From Leishmania infantum JPCM5 (Eukaryota > Euglenozoa > Kinetoplastea > Trypanosomatida > Trypanosomatidae): DNA of 64,000 bases. The notes beneath the pieces were generated by a model that worked only from the letters and a program-made list of their open reading frames with translations, searched no databases and was not told where the DNA came from. The position numbers were made by a program, and so were the translations under genes. Below, piece after piece: positions 30,144 to 40,544 of this stretch. Each line of letters starts with the position of its first letter. Positions within the stretch are counted from its first letter, which is position 1. Location: contig NC_009410.2 of assembly GCF_000002875.2 (NCBI RefSeq), positions 124,001 through 188,000 on the forward strand. The letters run 5' to 3'.

Positions 30144-33100
30144 GGCGCGCCGCTTGAGGAACGGATTCGCCGTTCTGTTGAGTGCGTGTCTGCTTGTGCT
30201 GTGGACGCAAGAGACGGCTCTCCGGGCGGAGCTTGGCGTCGGCACGTCCGTGTCGGTGGCGCTTTTGTGTATGCGTGGGCGGATCTTTGGTTCTTGACAG
30301 GTCGAGAAGAGGAAGAGCAACGCAGTCGGTCAGCAGGGGGTGGGTGGTGAGGTGGTGCGGTAGCAGCAGCCGACCGGTGACAGAGGTGGACAAGAGAGGG
30401 AGAGATAAGGAGGAAGATGAGATGAGAGCAGCAGAAGGAAGCGCTAAAGTATGTTGTCACCGCCCTGCGTGTGGAGGCGGGGGTTGGCGGAAACTAGGAA
30501 GTCCAGGGTCACGGCCTAGGAAGGAAAACACAAGGACAAGCAAAGCAGCGCCATAATGACGGTGAGGGGACGGTGGCACGCACTCTCGAGAATGAAAGGC
30601 GGCCAATCAGAGAGGAGGGGCCGAATCAAGGAGAATGACGCTGCTCACATGCCTCGTTGAGTGTGTGGGGAGTGTGGATGTGCGTGCGTGCGTGTGTGTG
30701 TGTGTGTGTGTTGGAGTGAGGAAAAGAAAGAAAGGTTTCTCTGCGTGCCAGCCACGACGCCGGCAGACACACCAAAACGCACAGGCACGAACAGAAAGGA
30801 GCAGCCCGTCGGCAAAGCCGAACTTCGCCGTTGTTGTTCTCCTGCGAGAGTCGCCGCAAAGGTATGAGGAGAGAGTGGCAAGCGGAACAGGCAAACTAAA
30901 AGAGGGGCAGAGCTCGCACAGAGCCGGGTTGCCTTATAGAAGGAGAACAAGTAAATGGGGATGCCTCTGTTTCAGAGAGGGTGGGTGCGACAGAATGCAG
31001 GACTTCGATAGCCCCCCTCCCCTCCCCAATGCCCTAAGAAATGGTTGAGGGTGGCAAGTTTACACGGGCTCGCTTCTCTACCGAGTAGTGCAGGTGGGTA
31101 AGGAGATTCGCAAGCGTCCTCATCTGCCTTTGAATGATAACGCAGGACGCCCCAAGCCGTCTCTACCTCCGCCGCGGTTGCGACACCGTCACCGACACCC
31201 CCGTGCACCCTCCAAACGGATGTCCATTCTTTTTGAACCCTTTCTTCGCAGTTCGCGGAAAATAAAACATGGGTTCCGCCAATGAGGCGTGATCCGCGTG
31301 GCTACGGCGTGGATGTGTCCTGGTCATTGTTGCCGTTTTCACGGCGAGCAGATGTCTTCGCTGCGGCGCTCGGCCTTCCACCTGTCACTCCTCTGTATCG
31401 GGGCTCTGCTTCATTCGCTTGCGTGGCAATGCATCGGTGAGGGAGCGGCACAGAAAACGTGCAACGAAACAACGACAAGATGTGAAAGGCGAAAGTGGGC
31501 ATGGGGCAGGGCGCAGGGGGCAGGGGGTTCTCTTCTTTCCATCGTACTTGTGTCCAGCATCATCTCTGGAGTCACAACGGCAGAGAGCACAGGCAGCGGC
31601 AAAGGAAAGGAGGACAACGAAGATGACGCGCAAAACTGAGCAGGCGGGCGTGGGGATGGAGGATGGAGGATGGGAACCTGATCCGTTGGCAGCAGTGAAA
31701 GCGGCGACGCGAAGCAGCACACAGAAGAGAGTAGATAGAAACAATTCTCGAGAGCGGCCAGTTCCTACGCACACGCGCACGCAGGCACACACAGCGGCAT
31801 TCTCTCTCAGGGCAGCAGAACTGGAAAAAGAAAAGAAGTTAGATTGCACGCAAAGAGGGCCGTCTTCTGCTCCGCACACCGCGAACACGCACGGACACGG
31901 ACATGGACAGAAGGAAGGGGAGAGGAGGAGTGGCCGAAGGGAGAGAGACAAGAAAAAAAAAAGCATGGCTACTGCGTGCGTCTTTGCGTCGCTTCGCAAC
32001 TTTGCCGGCGGTAGCAAGACTGCACGAACTTGGCAGCCCACACCGTGCGGCGCATGCGCGAGAAGATGGGAGGGCCGCGGCACTTCGTCGTCGTGCGGTT
32101 CCGTCCAAGCCTGCTCGCATCCGCATGCCCTTTGCCGACAGGGGCAAAATGCAAAGGCCCAGAGCCGGCGCCTTCTCACTCCGTTGACGGCAGCGGCCGA
32201 TTAGCACACATGATGGCCACATTGCCACCACCTCCCCGTCGCCGCCAACTCCCAGCCCGCCGTGCGGCGTCAGTCAATCGTTGTGCTCTTGTGCGTCAAG
32301 TCGGTACTGGCCCGCACCTGATCAGTCGGCACCTTGGCGCCGAATTCGACCGAGACGCGCGCGCGAGGCGCATGGCACGTGTATTCCGGCACCTCCCTTT
32401 GTGACACCCACGAGCCCATCACACGTTCCCGGTTTAGCGGTTTCCACGGAAGACGCCACCTCCCATGTGCTCCACTAGTCTGAGAAACGAGTTCGCTTCA
32501 GTGCCGGAAGACGCAGCGCCGCCTCACCTAGAGCCTCGGAGGCTCGTCAACGTTTCGCCTGCGTCACACCAGGGTCCGAAGTGCGCAGCACCGCCAGACA
32601 CCCAACAACTGCACACCTCATAAGGGCAGCACAGCATCTCACGGAAAAGTCAAGACGGAGGAACTTCTCTCAGACGCGAACGAAAAGAAAAACGAGTGGA
32701 AGGGGGCCCGACCTCTGAGTGCTCCCATGGCAACATCCGCCGCGCACACAAACGCCAGAGTGTGCAGCAGGGAAACAATGTGTGGAATGAGTCCCCGGAT
32801 AGTGACCTCGAGGGCAGAGGGCTTTGCGAGCGTGTTTTACTTGCGCTACAACCCGATGGAAAGGCAAGCTTTTGTGGATGCCGCGAAGTTGCTCTCCCTT
32901 GCGGATCCCAGACTCGCACGAGTCACTCCCTGCGGCGGCCTCTGCAGCGCATCTCTCACCTCGGGGTTACCCTTCATGCACTCCCGTGCGACACAGGCGA
33001 TTGATCTTCACTAGGTTAGACGCCTTGAGACCGCCTTGGTGGCCGAGAGAGATCGGCACGTGCATGCCACAGATGCTGCTGATGGAAGTCAGAATCGTGC

Positions 33101-34210
33101 TGGGTGGCATGTGCACATCGGCCTCACCCTCGTGGACACCCGGTTCACCCAACGTGAACATCTTCTTACGCCTTCTTTGTGCTGCCCTGTTTCGCTAGGT
33201 GGTGGGAGCGGCTAGGAAATGGGGTGCACGCATGTGTGAGGGGGACGGAGCGGAACGGTTTTCCAGGTCATGAGCTGTCAGCAAAAGGCGACCAAGACAA
33301 GGAACGTGCGTACGCAGACCGAGACGTGAGTCGGTGCACGCGCCCGTCGGTATCTCTGCTTCCCTCTTGTGTGCACTGTTGCTGCCTCCTCGTGTCTGGG
33401 TGTCCTCACCCCCCCTCCCACCCGTCTCGCACTGTCGGTAGACGCGTTGATGAGTGTCTGGGTGCGCCATCGGTCACGAACGAGAAGACGCGGAAGAGAA
33501 GAATTCAAGGAGACGTGGCGTTTTCGTGTGTCGTTGGGTTTGTGGCGTGTGGTGCCCGACGTCGGCTCGAGCAACAGATGAAAAGGCACAAGGGATGGGA
33601 GGGCAGGAAACATATAAGGAACTCACCGGCACGGATGAGGGGAACACATCAGCGTGTGGGCACATTGCAGCAACAAAACAACAGACGCACACACGCACGC
33701 ACCTCGCAGCCTCATCCTGTTCATGGCCCATGCGTGCTGCCTTTCCACAAGCACACCCTCTTGTAAGAGAAGCGATGTGACGATTCCTCGTCCGTTGATC
33801 GCCAAGCCTTCACTGAAGGGCTGCACTCGCTTCGTTTTGTATCTTGTTAGTGCACCGCCTGCATGAGCTGCCCGAAAGGCAAGACATCACCCCTTGCATG
33901 CGCCTTGTGTGCGACACACGCCCCCAGAATTCAGATCTGAACTGTGAAGTACGTCCCACCCCGTCCCTTATTACCATTGCAGCAGCCCAGTGCTGCTCGC
34001 TCCATTATCGCCTTCCCCGCCCCCTTTGAGGCTGCGCTGGCAGTGATGAGGTGGGCATCGAGGGCAGAGTGATGGGGTGGCGCGGGTGAAGAAAGACGCG
34101 TGTACGCATGAGCAAAGCAAGGGGGGGGCGGCGAGGAAGGCGGTAGAGGGGTGTCCCCCGATCTCCTGCCTACGCCCTCCTCTCCCACGCCGGCAATCAC
34201 CTCTCCACCA
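30144..34210. other. 4-kb region without an intact gene
   Basis: Unusually long spacer. 30144-31900 is typical UTR-like sequence with polypurine tracts and a (TG)n at 30679-30712. 32000-33230 is different: few microsatellites and several open frames in three or more frames on both strands, but no start-to-stop gene I can support. 33230-34210 is again UTR-like and includes the 3' UTR of the gene to the right. A decayed gene or old retroelement in the middle part is possible. Confidence 0.45.
30679..30712. repeat. (TGCG)n/(TG)n microsatellite
   Basis: Three TGCG units followed by about ten TG units. Confidence 0.88.
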
Positions 34211-36226
34211 CTACAGCACGACTTCTTCCTCCGTCGTCGGCGAGCGAATCCGCGGCGCCGGCACGCCACCCGCGTTGCCGTCCTCGCCGTCAGGGATGTG
34301 TGCCGTCGCTATAGCAGCCCTGCCATTGCCATGACTGGAGCAATCACTGCTCCCCTCCGTCCGCGTCGGCGACTCCAGCGGCGATGGTGCTGACAAAGGA
34401 AACCGGAGGTAGTAATTCAACAGCATCCGCATGGATGCATCCTGCATCGCCGACATGAGCGTTTCGCCCTTCCCCTCACCCAGGCAGTAGCGCCCGGCGT
34501 AGAGGCGGCAAACCGTGTACTCCACCTGGCGATACTGCTGCGCGTTGTGCAGTGAGGCGTAGTTGTTTGTCTCCTGCACATCCACGACGCGACGCACCAC
34601 CTGATCAACATCGATCGGTGATCGGCGCAGTTTCTCGGATACCTGTGGCGCATAGCGAAGGACAAGTTGCGCCTCTTTGAACGCATTCGGGCTAGTCGAC
34701 TCAAGTGCGTGGAGCAGCAGCGGTGGTGCAAGATGGCCGTAGTCCTCCGCGTGCCTCTCGAGGGCCTCATCGTGGAGCATCTGGGTACCATGGGCGCCGC
34801 CACTTGACTCAAACTGTTCGCGCCGCCGGTCGGCCCTGCGGTTCATTGGGTGCGCACGGCCCTCCAGCACCTCCTCCTCGTCTACAGTGCGGGACTTGAC
34901 CCGCGCCAGCTCCTCAGCAACGCGGCGGTGGAGCGCCTCGACACTCGCTTCATTATCACCCAAAGGCGGCGATAGAGGCGAAGTAGCCGAGGGAGCTGCT
35001 GCTGGTGCATCTACACGGGCGTCCTGCTCGGACGTGGCGGCAACAATGGCCTCTGCCGCCTCGATGATCTGACGGAGCCGTATATGGCGTGCCAGCTGGC
35101 TCGCAAACAGCTGATAGATAAGCGGTCGCACGCGGGCGTGGGCGTCTCCGGAAGTCTCGGCCATCTCAACGAAGGCAACAAAGGCGAAGAGAAAGCTGCG
35201 CACCCACTGCATGCGCGGCAACAGGTCCTCCTTGTGCACTGGAAACAGCTTCAGCCGTGCAGCGGCGGAGCGCAACACCGCCCTCCAGTACCACCGGCGC
35301 TGCGCTGCTATGCCCTTCTCGACGCGCTGCAGGTGCGCTGCCGCCTCCTTTCGCGCGATACGCATGCGCTCCGAGAGGACGTTGAGCTCACGCCACATGG
35401 CGATGTCACCTTCTACGCCGCAGTGCTCGGCGAGGCCGATCCGCATGGCTATGCGGCCGCACGGCAGAAACCCTGTCGTCTCATGCAGCAACTGCTGCAC
35501 ATGCTTCGAGCGCAGCCGCGGATAAGCAGAGTAGGTGAGCTCCAGCAATACGGAACGTACCAGCGCGTCCCCGCGTAGGGCGAGAGCGCCGTGCACGGGG
35601 GCGTTGAGGGGTGTGTGATCGAGCATCGACCACATCTGATCCACTTCGCGAATGGAGAGTGTGTCAGCGGCAGTGGCGGAGGCAAAGGACGATGCGGCGA
35701 CTGGCGGTGGACTCGCTTGGAAGGCACGCGAGTACAGTGGAGAGCTGTGTTGCGGCGCGTTGTCGTTACGTGGCGATCCCTGCTCCGTTGTCGATTCTCC
35801 GGCCGACGCTGCTCCACCATCGAGGGGAGCTGCTGACGCTTGACCAGAGCGTCGCAGCGCTGCGTTAGCGGCCTTGTAGGCCTGCAGGAGAGACTCCAGA
35901 TCTCGCACTGTCCGCGGCGTTAGCGCGGCATCGGAGAACAAGTTCTGCGTCTCACAAGCATCCATCAGGAGCCGGTACACGTCCCCCACGCTGCGCTCCT
36001 TGGGAACGCTTGCCAGCTGCACGGCGCCACGCATCTCGGCACGGCGACGTTGGCGTTTTTGCGCCTTTACCTTCATGAATAGCGGGTTAGGTTGCCGCTT
36101 GTCGCTGTGGAGGTCGCTCGGATCGACTGGCATGACCAGCCGCCGCGGGCGGAAGCGCGGAAAGTAGCGGGACGGGTTGCCATCCAGGTCCAACTTGCTG
36201 CACCACAAGCGCAGCGAGCGCCGCAT
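34211..36226 (-). CDS. Predicted mitochondrial protein with dsRBD-like C-terminal segment, candidate RNase III-fold (mL44-type)
   Basis: Protein of 671 residues from ATG 36226. The N-terminus (MRRSLRLWCSK followed by PRFRPRRL) is basic and has few acidic residues, as in mitochondrial presequences. A helical block near residue 220 (VRSVLLELTYSAYPRLRSKH, then FLPCGRIAMRIGLAEHCGVE) resembles the start of RNase III-like folds found in mitoribosomal mL44 and the trypanosome editing proteins. Near residues 562-608, VEYTVCRLYAGRYCLGEGKG and the following helix MSAMQDASMRMLLNYYL match the beta-beta-beta-alpha end of a dsRNA-binding domain, with GEGKG at the usual turn. No intact RNase III acidic signature was seen, so it is probably structural or RNA-binding. 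The assignment to mL44 is a suggestion only. Confidence 0.72.
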   Translation of the reverse strand: MRRSLRLWCSKLDLDGNPSRYFPRFRPRRLVMPVDPSDLHSDKRQPNPLFMKVKAQKRQRRRAEMRGAVQLASVPKERSVGDVYRLLMDACETQNLFSDAALTPRTVRDLESLLQAYKAANAALRRSGQASAAPLDGGAASAGESTTEQGSPRNDNAPQHSSPLYSRAFQASPPPVAASSFASATAADTLSIREVDQMWSMLDHTPLNAPVHGALALRGDALVRSVLLELTYSAYPRLRSKHVQQLLHETTGFLPCGRIAMRIGLAEHCGVEGDIAMWRELNVLSERMRIARKEAAAHLQRVEKGIAAQRRWYWRAVLRSAAARLKLFPVHKEDLLPRMQWVRSFLFAFVAFVEMAETSGDAHARVRPLIYQLFASQLARHIRLRQIIEAAEAIVAATSEQDARVDAPAAAPSATSPLSPPLGDNEASVEALHRRVAEELARVKSRTVDEEEVLEGRAHPMNRRADRRREQFESSGGAHGTQMLHDEALERHAEDYGHLAPPLLLHALESTSPNAFKEAQLVLRYAPQVSEKLRRSPIDVDQVVRRVVDVQETNNYASLHNAQQYRQVEYTVCRLYAGRYCLGEGKGETLMSAMQDASMRMLLNYYLRFPLSAPSPLESPTRTEGSSDCSSHGNGRAAIATAHIPDGEDGNAGGVPAPRIRSPTTEEEVVL

Positions 36227-36862
36227 TGTACGTGTGTCGGTACTGGGAGGGGAGAGGGGTGGCTTAGAGCCGAGAGAAGAAGGGTGAAGAGTAAGCAGCG
36301 CCACCGTGGCACCCTCACACATGCACAAGCGGGCGTGCACAAGGCGGAAGCGCCCAGTCACCGGGGAAAGAGCGGAGAGAGTGGGAGAGAGGTGTGAAGC
36401 CCAAGAAACGAGTCGAAAAACTCAAAGAAGCGGAGGAGCGAGTCGGCGAGGGGGAGACAACACGGCGACCGGCGGAGAAGAGCAGTTTTGTGCACAGGGC
36501 TATCTCCGCACTGCTGCTGCTTGCTTTGGAACCTGCTATCTTTCTCTCTCTCTCCCGCCCCCTCGGTGACATCACAAACAAGACTGAGTGACGGTGCGCG
36601 GGCATCTGCCAGGCTCCGTAGCGCAGCACAGTGACGATGGACACCCCATGGATATCGGGATGCTTGGCTTTCCGCCTGCTTTTGTGTGCGTTTTCTGTGC
36701 GTATGGCCCTGTGCGCGTATGTCATGAGAATCTCACAGAACACGCACAACTCCCTCTGTACAGAGACGCGCAATCCGAAATCAGCAACGCATCTGATCAA
36801 TGATGATACACCAGCCAGCCAACCCGCGCTCACGGAGACACAGGCGCGCCTGTTTAGAGCAT
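36227..36862. other. Intergenic region
   Basis: Spacer with polypurine tract at about 36360-36480 (splice signal region of the left gene) and the taxilin-like mRNA 3' UTR. No gene seen. Confidence 0.5.
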
Positions 36863-37861
36863 CTACTTCTTCTCCTGTCGGCTCTGCTGGGCTTGGCGGC
36901 ACTTCTTCTCCGCCGCTGTCTTCGCCTTCTCCAGCTGCTGCATCTCGCGCTTCAGTGACGCGTGCTTGGCGCGTAGATCCGTCAACTCCTTGTCCATCTG
37001 AAGGCGCTGCTGGTGCACCTTCGCCTTTTCCGCCTCCAACTCGGTGATGCGCATCTGCGCCTGATCGTGTTGGCGCTTTGCGAGCGCCTCGACGTCTGCC
37101 GGCTTCATGACAGACTCGGCGAACCCTTCGAACTGCTTCTCGTACACCTCCAGCTGCTGCTGCAGGGCTGCCCGCGTCATCTCCACCGATTGGCGCTCGC
37201 GCCGCACCAGCATGAGCTGCGCCTCGATCAGCTCCACCTCCTTGGTCGCCTCCTGATAGGCTACAATGAGCTCCTGGTACTCCGCCGTGCGCCCCTTCAG
37301 TCCATCCTGGAACTCCGCAAAGTTCTGCTCAAACGTTTCCTTCTGGCGCATCAGCCTCGCTTCGAGCCCCTGCACCTCCGCCTCGACTGTCTCAACGCGC
37401 TCGCGACGTTTCTCGCACTCTGCCCAGATGCTCTGCACGTTTTGGCTCACGCGCTCCCGCACATCGCTGCGGTAGGCCTCCATCTCTGGCTGCATCTTCT
37501 CCGTCAGCTGCTCTCGCTTCCTCGCCGTCTCTTGCAGGTTTTGGCAGATGTACTTGGACTTCTCCTCCTGCGCCTTGACCTTGCGCACGTCCATCCGCAC
37601 GCTGTCCACGGAGCGCTCCTGCACGCCCAGCCTCTTCTTCACGTTCGCCAGCTCCGTCTCCATCTTCCTTGTCCTGGCGATCTCCTTCTGCACCAGGCCC
37701 TGGATGAAGGCATCGCCATGCTCCGTCGCAAGGGCCTGCACCTTCTCCGTCAGTACCGCACGGAGGGCAGTTTCGGCCATCTGGAGCTGCTCTGGGGAGT
37801 AGTCAGCGAGGGAGGCCAACGCCGCTTCCTCGAGCGAGGCCGGTCCGGAAGTGGATGCCAT
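36863..37861 (-). CDS. Taxilin-like coiled-coil protein
   Basis: Protein of 332 residues, almost all coiled coil from about residue 60 to the end. SKYICQNLQETARKREQL corresponds to the taxilin LCRELQ..N core, and the later block LQQQLEVYEKQFEGFAESVM is the taxilin 'L..Y..KFEEFQ..L..S' element, with similar distance between them. Taxilins bind syntaxins and act in vesicle traffic; gamma-taxilin is also linked to centrosomes. The C-terminus is basic (ends SRQEKK). The ATG at 37861 is used; three upstream codons beginning with GTG are in frame. General coiled-coil similarity could mislead, but the two blocks in order make the family likely. Confidence 0.75.
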   Translation of the reverse strand: MASTSGPASLEEAALASLADYSPEQLQMAETALRAVLTEKVQALATEHGDAFIQGLVQKEIARTRKMETELANVKKRLGVQERSVDSVRMDVRKVKAQEEKSKYICQNLQETARKREQLTEKMQPEMEAYRSDVRERVSQNVQSIWAECEKRRERVETVEAEVQGLEARLMRQKETFEQNFAEFQDGLKGRTAEYQELIVAYQEATKEVELIEAQLMLVRRERQSVEMTRAALQQQLEVYEKQFEGFAESVMKPADVEALAKRQHDQAQMRITELEAEKAKVHQQRLQMDKELTDLRAKHASLKREMQQLEKAKTAAEKKCRQAQQSRQEKK

Positions 37862-39356
37862 GATGCACACTGGGCAGAGGATGGGCGAAAGGGAGGAGCG
37901 CCGAGGATGTGGAAAAGGGCAACCGAATGGAAACGGCGGCTGGCACCCGTGCGGAGAGGCGTCCTCGCGTGCCTTGCTCCCACTTCGAACGTAGCTGGGG
38001 AGGTAAAGCGGATCTATGGAACGACACAGAGGCGGAGAGCCGCACGCGAGACAGCGCGGGTATGGTCAGCGGAAAAGAGCAACAAAAAGAAATACAGGGT
38101 ACTCTAGGGGGACGAGATGCTGCCACCACGGCGATGCGTCTCTTCGCCCATGCCGGGGTGGGTGGAAAGTAGGTCAACCACAAAATAGAGAACGACGTCG
38201 TAAGGAACGAGGTGCGTGCGTGCGTGAGAGACACGCAGTCGGCGCAGATTTGTGTAGCGGTGGTGATTGGGAAGAAGAAACGGAAGGCGGCGACGAAGGT
38301 GGGTGAATGGCAGACACACATGCACACGCAAGGAGTTCATGCCTCCTGCGCGTGCGTCCAGCATGTATGCGTGAAAAGGGAAGTGGTGAGTAGAGGAGAT
38401 GGTCGCACCCTCTTCTCTTCTACCAATATACCGCGCACGACGTGAGGATGAGAGGAGGCTACGGTGGTGGAAAGGGCTGGGCGATATCACCGAATCGCTG
38501 CACTCAAATGAAGCTGCGCGGAGGTGAGGGAAAGGTGAGTGTCTTGAGGAGGGTACGGGCGCGTTGTAACAGGATACGCAAGCTTCCTCGGTCTGTGGGC
38601 GTGTGCATGCGCGGAAGCCGCGGTAAGGGCGAGAGACAGCGATGGGGAATGTCGCAGCACCCCACACCAGCGCACCTCTCGCTCCTTTCGCGTTGCACAC
38701 GAATACCTGCGAGCTTTTCTTTGCGTGCGTCCTTGTTTTCGTCTCGGCGTGCGCGATGGTATACATGTGCTACAGCCTCGCACTCCTCCCTCCCTCCCTC
38801 TCTCCACATCGCGTTGCTCTGTTAATCTGTGATACGCGCGGGCGCGCGTGTGGCCACATCCGCGCACGCGCACACAGGAAGAAGAGGAGGCGGGATACGG
38901 GGAAAGAGCGAGGGAGAGGGTGTAAGCGTGAGCATGCGAATGTGGCGTGTCCGTTTGCGATCGAGATGATGAGCAGTCACGCCGCCTGTCGTGCAGACAC
39001 CCACAGAATGCGGAAAGGGGGACGGGTGCGGATAGGAAAAAAGGTATGAGAACAGCGCTGCTCACCCCCTCATTCTCCCACGCGTAGACACACAGGGTCC
39101 ACCGCCGCGCTCCTGCTTGTGAGCCGGCCTCCGATGGAACAGCAACGACAGCAGCATAACGGAAAAAACGAGCGGGAGAAATGCGTGCATGTGCGCCCGA
39201 CAGTATGCGTGCTCATGCCTGCAGATGGATGGGCTCCCTCCCTGCCCGTGTTACCGTATGAGCGATGACACTGTAGTTGAGCGTTTCCGCGGTTTGACCT
39301 CCCCCTCCCTTCCTCCTCGGTATGCTGGCACGTGGGCAGAGAAAAGTGCGGCACGC
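37862..39356. other. Intergenic region
   Basis: Holds the 5' UTR of the taxilin-like gene and the 3' UTR of the PPR mRNA. Short pyrimidine runs and GA-rich stretches are present. The long plus-strand frame from 37013 to 38107 is a shadow of the coiled coil. No gene seen. Confidence 0.5.
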
Positions 39357-40544
39357 TCACCTGGGAAGCACGGAGTCCGACGTGGAGGGGACACTCGACT
39401 CGTAGTACCACACGACGAAGTACCCCACGATCGACTTCAGCACCATCATGAACGCCAAGTACGCCATGGCCCCTATCAAGAAGTTCCACGAGCGCAGCGG
39501 TGTCACGGCGATCCAGGCATCTATGTATGCCATGCCCCTGCGCACATAGCCGGCATTGCCCTTCCGCAGCGCCTCGCAGAGGATGAGATAGCTCTCCCAC
39601 TCCAGCGGCACACGCGGGCGACGGTTGCGCATTTCGCTGTAGCAGTTATATACGACGCGCCAGTCGAACGGATCCATGTTCATATAGACCCGCATGAGGG
39701 CATTGTAGGTCTTGGCGGTGATTCGACTTCTGCGCTCACGAGAGATTCTGTCGAAGACCTCGATGGCGCGCGCCCACTGCGGCGGCACCTCGGCGGAGAG
39801 GCTTGTGATCATCAGCTCGTAATTGCGGGCAGCAGGTCGCACGCCGCGCTGCTGCATATCGTCGAATAGCGACTGACAAGCCTTGGGCATTCCGCGCTGC
39901 AGACACATCTCCATCAACGCTGCGTACATGTTCGGCGTCGGCGCCATATGCTGTTTTATCATAACTTGGTAGAGCTCCATGCTTGCCCGCAGCTGCCCGC
40001 CGCTCATGAGAGAGGAAAGGAGTGCCTCATAGGTGGAGGCGCTGATGCGCAGCCCGGCAGCCTTGGCACCCTTCACGGCCGCCAGGGCCAAGGAGTAGTC
40101 CTTCGGCGGCAGGTGGTCAATGTAGCGGCGCAGTTGCACATTGCTGACCGTGCGCGCTTGCACAGAGCAGGCAAACGCTTCCTCGACCTCCGCCGGTGTG
40201 TTGAGGGGTACCTCGTCACCATGAAGGTCATTCACGGTCGCAGTAGCCGCAGCAGTGGTGCCAGTGCCGAGCGGAGACGAGGTGTCCGCAGAAGGCACTG
40301 CGGCAGTCTCGGCAGCATCGCTGGCTGTAAACGCCGAAATGAATGGCAACGGAGAGGGTGCGGCAGGGGTGGAAGAAGGCAACTCTGAGACAGGTGGATA
40401 AGAGCGCAGCGTTGTACTGCTCGTGAAGCTGCGGCGCGCAGTCCAGGTAGCCCCGCCGTTGCGCCTCACGACGCCCTTGCCACTGTGTGCAAGCGCTGCC
40501 GGCACATGCCTGTGTGTGGAGAGAGGCAGCCCGCAGCGGTACAT
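39357..40544 (-). CDS. Pentatricopeptide repeat protein with C-terminal membrane segment, predicted mitochondrial
   Basis: Protein of 395 residues from ATG 40544. The N-terminus (MYRCGLPLSTHRH..., rich in Arg and Ser, no acids) looks like a mitochondrial presequence. Four to five PPR-like helical pairs lie at about 140-320, for example LRISASTYEALLSSLMSGGQ, MAPTPNMYAALMEMCLQRGM and ITAKTYNALMRVYMNM, each with the Y.aLm pattern. A hydrophobic segment near 350-378 (LIGAMAYLAFMMVLKSIVGY) would anchor it in the inner membrane, uncommon for PPR proteins. PPR proteins bind organellar RNA or are part of the kinetoplastid mitoribosome; a membrane-anchored one could tether translation or RNA processing. 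The specific target is unknown. Confidence 0.85.
   Translation of the reverse strand: MYRCGLPLSTHRHVPAALAHSGKGVVRRNGGATWTARRSFTSSTTLRSYPPVSELPSSTPAAPSPLPFISAFTASDAAETAAVPSADTSSPLGTGTTAAATATVNDLHGDEVPLNTPAEVEEAFACSVQARTVSNVQLRRYIDHLPPKDYSLALAAVKGAKAAGLRISASTYEALLSSLMSGGQLRASMELYQVMIKQHMAPTPNMYAALMEMCLQRGMPKACQSLFDDMQQRGVRPAARNYELMITSLSAEVPPQWARAIEVFDRISRERRSRITAKTYNALMRVYMNMDPFDWRVVYNCYSEMRNRRPRVPLEWESYLILCEALRKGNAGYVRRGMAYIDAWIAVTPLRSWNFLIGAMAYLAFMMVLKSIVGYFVVWYYESSVPSTSDSVLPR

Noticed and set aside
37013..38107. Plus-strand open frame of 364 codons rich in Leu, His and Arg
   Set aside because: It is the antisense of the taxilin-like coiled coil, whose Glu/Lys/Gln heptads read as leucine-rich on the other strand.
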